Shown piece after piece: positions 61,636 to 64,000 of a stretch of DNA of 64,000 nt (its first letter is position 1; each line of letters opens with the position of its first letter). Both the position numbers and the translations under genes were made by a program. The stretch covers positions 2,427,501-2,491,500 of the forward strand of contig NC_083673.1 of the NCBI RefSeq assembly GCF_030384665.1, written 5' to 3'. Below the pieces are notes generated by a model that worked only from the letters and a program-made list of their open reading frames with translations, searched no databases and was not told the origin of the DNA. Source of the stretch: Lodderomyces elongisporus. Taxonomy: Eukaryota; Ascomycota; Pichiomycetes; Serinales; Debaryomycetaceae.

Positions 61636-62418
61636 GTCTCATTAATTGAAAATGCGACAATCTCATTTAATACTATTTTATTTTACACTTTTTTTTTTCT
61701 TTTTTTTTTTTTCGGACATGCCTCGCCTTCAGTTTATTTATATTATATATCTATATACACGACTTCTTTTGAGAGGTATGCGTGAGTTCAGCTGCGAGTT
61801 TTTAGTTGCACTAGATTATGCTAACATGTAGTATAAAATTTACACAAACCAACCTTGAACAAATGTAGGATTGGAGTAGATTTAGAATAGATTGCTACAT
61901 CCATATGCAATTTGGTTGACTTTGAATATCAAATTCTTACTAAAGTTTCTTCGTACAGTTTAAACAACCCATTTCTTTAAAATAAGAGGAAGCGAAAAGA
62001 AGCAATAACCATAGAAGCAAAAGCACCACGTACTTGATTGTTTTATTTTATCGGTTGTGGCGATGGTAGAACGAGAGGTGGGGTGGGGAAGAAACGTAAA
62101 TAAACTAGTAGAGGCCAAATCTTGATAACTTATCTCTTGATTTCTTACAGGCTGCACTTTTTTCTTGCTACTGGGAAGCTGGATTCCGGATTCCGGAATC
62201 TGACGCTTTCACAATCACTGTGTAATCAGAGAAACAATGAAGTAAAAAGACAAATATAATAATCTACTACGAAAACTTTACCGATTGCGAAAGGGTTTGG
62301 GTTTTTTTTCATCACTACTACTCAAGCTCAAGCAGTCATGATGTCGATAAGTAGAACCCTTTTTTTAGCTTCTTTTCTTTTCTGTTCCTTTCCCGTTCTT
62401 TTTTCTTCGTTTCTCTTT

Positions 62419-62449
<31 letters not shown>

Positions 62450-63069
62450 CACTTGCTTCTTTTTTTACTATTCGATTTTGGTCAATTAAGTGTTAACATG
62501 AATATCGTACTTGTAGAATAGAAAAGTGAAGTTAATATCTATTTTATTGATCTTATCTCACTTGCGTACATTTTTGTAGCACATTTTGTAAAGCACAATA
62601 AAGAGATTAGCTTTCATCTCCTGTGTTAACAAGAGAACTGGCAAAAAAAAAGATGGTTTCACATCAACAAGAGGCATGCTGATTAACATTCTTTGTATAA
62701 AACCTGTAGAGTCTTTCCTTCAACAGAGCACTTGTCAGGTGAAGCGCCAATGGTTGTGTTGGCACTGTATGTTTTTTATTGTAATTGTACTTGTAGTTGA
62801 ATGTATGGGTATTGGTGGGTGGGTGCGCTACCACTAGCCAATAGAATGGATGTAATTTGGAACAAAACAAAAACCAGCTGATTTCCATTTATAATACACA
62901 AGAAACCTCCAACTCAAAAAGGATCTCACAAATAAAATCAAAGGATACCGCCTCCCCACTACAACTTTTATACACCATCTTCATACATCTATCCATCCAT
63001 CCATTCATCTACACTTACACACACATACACACGTACACCACCACATATATTCATTACTATCACCAACAA
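61636..63069. other. intergenic region upstream of COX4 and RPS26
   Basis: 1.4 kb between two divergent transcription units. A run of T (61689-61712), a palindrome with TTCCGGAA near 62181-62200, a TA run (62426-62449), the CCAAT element (62838-62848), and pyrimidine/CA-rich leader DNA before the COX4 donor. No gene is seen. Confidence 0.55.
62838..62848 (+). promoter_or_regulatory. CCAAT (HAP-type) element upstream of COX4
   Basis: CCAATAGAATG, identical to the COX13 element, about 230 bp upstream of the COX4 leader-intron donor. Confidence 0.55.
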
Positions 63070-63443
63070 GTATGTCGTTTTTGCACCAGAGTTTAAAAGG
63101 ATACATTAGCAATTGGTCTTTTTTTTTCCATGACGAGCATCGTGTTTTTGTATTGAGTGTTTTTTTTTTTTTTCATATATCAACAAAGAACGATAACGAA
63201 TTTCTTCAATTTGACAGCATTGAAAAGACCTTTGGGAGCTTAAAAAAAATACTCAATTTATTTTTTCAAATACAATTATTAAATTACAACAAATATCAAT
63301 TGCATTATACTCTGCGTCCCAAGTGCTGTTCAATGCAACATCAACATTCCAATGACTATGTCCACATAATTTCTAAAAAAAGAGAAAACACTATCCAACA
63401 ATGGGAAACGAAAAGGTTCATAATACTAACATTTAGACTATAG
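63070..63443 (+). other. probable 5' UTR intron of COX4
   Basis: Donor GTATGT at 63070-63075, branch TACTAAC at 63424-63430, and acceptor candidates TTTAG (63436), TATAG (63443) and TTTAG (63450), all just before the COX4 ATG at 63463. The end given is the middle candidate. A 123-codon open frame occupies the intron (63072-63443), begins inside the donor, and resembles no protein. Confidence 0.78.
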
Positions 63444-63462
63444 CTTTTAGTATATTCACATA

Positions 63463-63939
63463 ATGCTTTCACGTACAATCAGATCAGTAAGTCAGAAGAG
63501 ACTTTTGTCTTCTTCCAGAGTATTGCTCAACCAAACCACTGCCACTGGAACTGAAGTTAACAGAAAAGTTAAGACTGCTAACGACTTGGCTGAAGTCACC
63601 GGTAAACTTTCATTGATTGGACCAGGTGCCAAGCCAGGTACTATCCCAACTGATTTTGATCAAGCCACCGGTTTGCAAAGATTGGAACTTTTGGGTAAGA
63701 AAGAAGGTGTGGATGTTTTCGACATGGAAATGCCAATCACCGAAGGTAAAGGTACCATGGAGGACCCATTCTTGGTGCCAACCTACATTGGTTACAGATA
63801 TGTTGGTTGTAAAGGTACTGCTGAGGTCGACCACAAACCTTACTGGATGAAGGTAGAGGAAGGACACGTGTCTAGATGCTGGCGTTGTGGTACCGTTCTT
63901 AAGGCTAAGTACTTGGGTGAACCAGGTATGGCTCATTAA
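63463..63939 (+). CDS. COX4: cytochrome c oxidase subunit IV (Vb type)
   Basis: A 158-residue mitochondrial matrix-side subunit of complex IV. The first ~25 residues (MLSRTIRSVSQKRLLSSSR) are a classical amphipathic, Arg/Ser-rich presequence. The mature part has TGKLSLIGPGAKPGTIPTDFDQATG, GTMEDPFLVPTYIGYRYVGC and a zinc-binding set of Cys and His residues ending HVSRCWRCG, as in COX5B/Cox4. It is nuclear encoded and essential for assembly of oxidase. The start ATG at 63463 follows a likely leader intron. The promoter shares an 11-bp CCAAT element with COX13. The window ends 61 bp after the stop. Confidence 0.97.
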   Translation: MLSRTIRSVSQKRLLSSSRVLLNQTTATGTEVNRKVKTANDLAEVTGKLSLIGPGAKPGTIPTDFDQATGLQRLELLGKKEGVDVFDMEMPITEGKGTMEDPFLVPTYIGYRYVGCKGTAEVDHKPYWMKVEEGHVSRCWRCGTVLKAKYLGEPGMAH

Positions 63940-64000
63940 GAATGGTGAAACGTATTAGTTGAAGGAAACATAAAGCGAGGAGAATGATGAAGTGAAAATT

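Noticed and set aside
63072..63443. 123-codon ATG-started frame before COX4
   Set aside because: Its ATG lies within a GTATGT splice donor, and TACTAAC plus acceptors lie at its end, so it is better explained as a leader intron.
1..64000. tRNA genes and CRISPR arrays
   Set aside because: I looked for B-box motifs (GGTTCRANNCC) on both strands and for spaced direct repeats and found no candidate; a tRNA scan would be needed to exclude tRNAs fully.

Overview
The window is nuclear DNA of an ascomycete yeast, most likely from the CUG-Ser1 clade (Candida/Lodderomyces group). The evidence is AT-rich intergenic DNA full of A/T runs and microsatellites, Candida-like single-copy genes (GIN4-type kinase, TOS4/PLM2-type FHA protein, PRM1, MNN4-type LicD protein, CAT1), introns with GTATGT and TACTAAC signals, ribosomal-protein promoters with Tbf1 (TTAGGGCTA) sites rather than a clear Rap1 site, and CTG codons at positions where serine fits the family better than leucine. 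The species cannot be fixed from the sequence alone; long Asn/Gln/His-rich tracts and large intergenic gaps would suit a Lodderomyces-like yeast. Translations quoted here use the standard code, so each CTG-encoded Leu is probably Ser in the cell.

Layout. 0-16 kb: an NmrA-like reductase, the septin kinase GIN4, the rRNA methyltransferase EMG1/NEP1, the ATR-partner LCD1/DDC2, the spliced ribosomal gene RPL37 and the FHA protein TOS4/PLM2. 16-26 kb: the mating fusion protein PRM1 divergent from SUMO (SMT3), then a 3.4 kb gene-free gap, a small spliced Cys-rich gene (22653-23040), and another 2.9 kb gap. 26-34 kb: a PSP1-like Asn-rich protein, the spliceosomal helicase PRP28, an OYE-type flavoprotein lacking its usual active-site residues, and the spliceosomal factor CWC2. 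34-42 kb: a 3.8 kb gap containing an 11-bp tandem repeat with pheromone-response cores, then a Ty1/copia retrotransposon (37569-41931, minus strand) with apparently identical 479-bp LTRs and an AAAAC target-site duplication, but with most of reverse transcriptase and all recognisable RNase H deleted. 42-47 kb: an 11-residue-repeat protein, a 54-residue copper metallothionein and peroxisomal catalase. 47-64 kb: a 5.2 kb gap, MNN4-like, COX13, CDC55, RPS26 and COX4; RPS26 and COX4 each appear to carry an intron in the 5' untranslated region.

Functional threads. Two cytochrome oxidase subunits (COX13, COX4) share an 11-bp CCAAT-containing promoter element. Two ribosomal genes (RPL37, RPS26) share a Tbf1 motif. 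Cell-cycle and checkpoint genes (GIN4, LCD1, TOS4) have MCB/SCB-like sites upstream, and PRM1 has a pheromone-response element. CAT1 and the metallothionein are adjacent stress/metal-defence genes. Twenty-one host genes cover about 44% of the window, a low density for a yeast.
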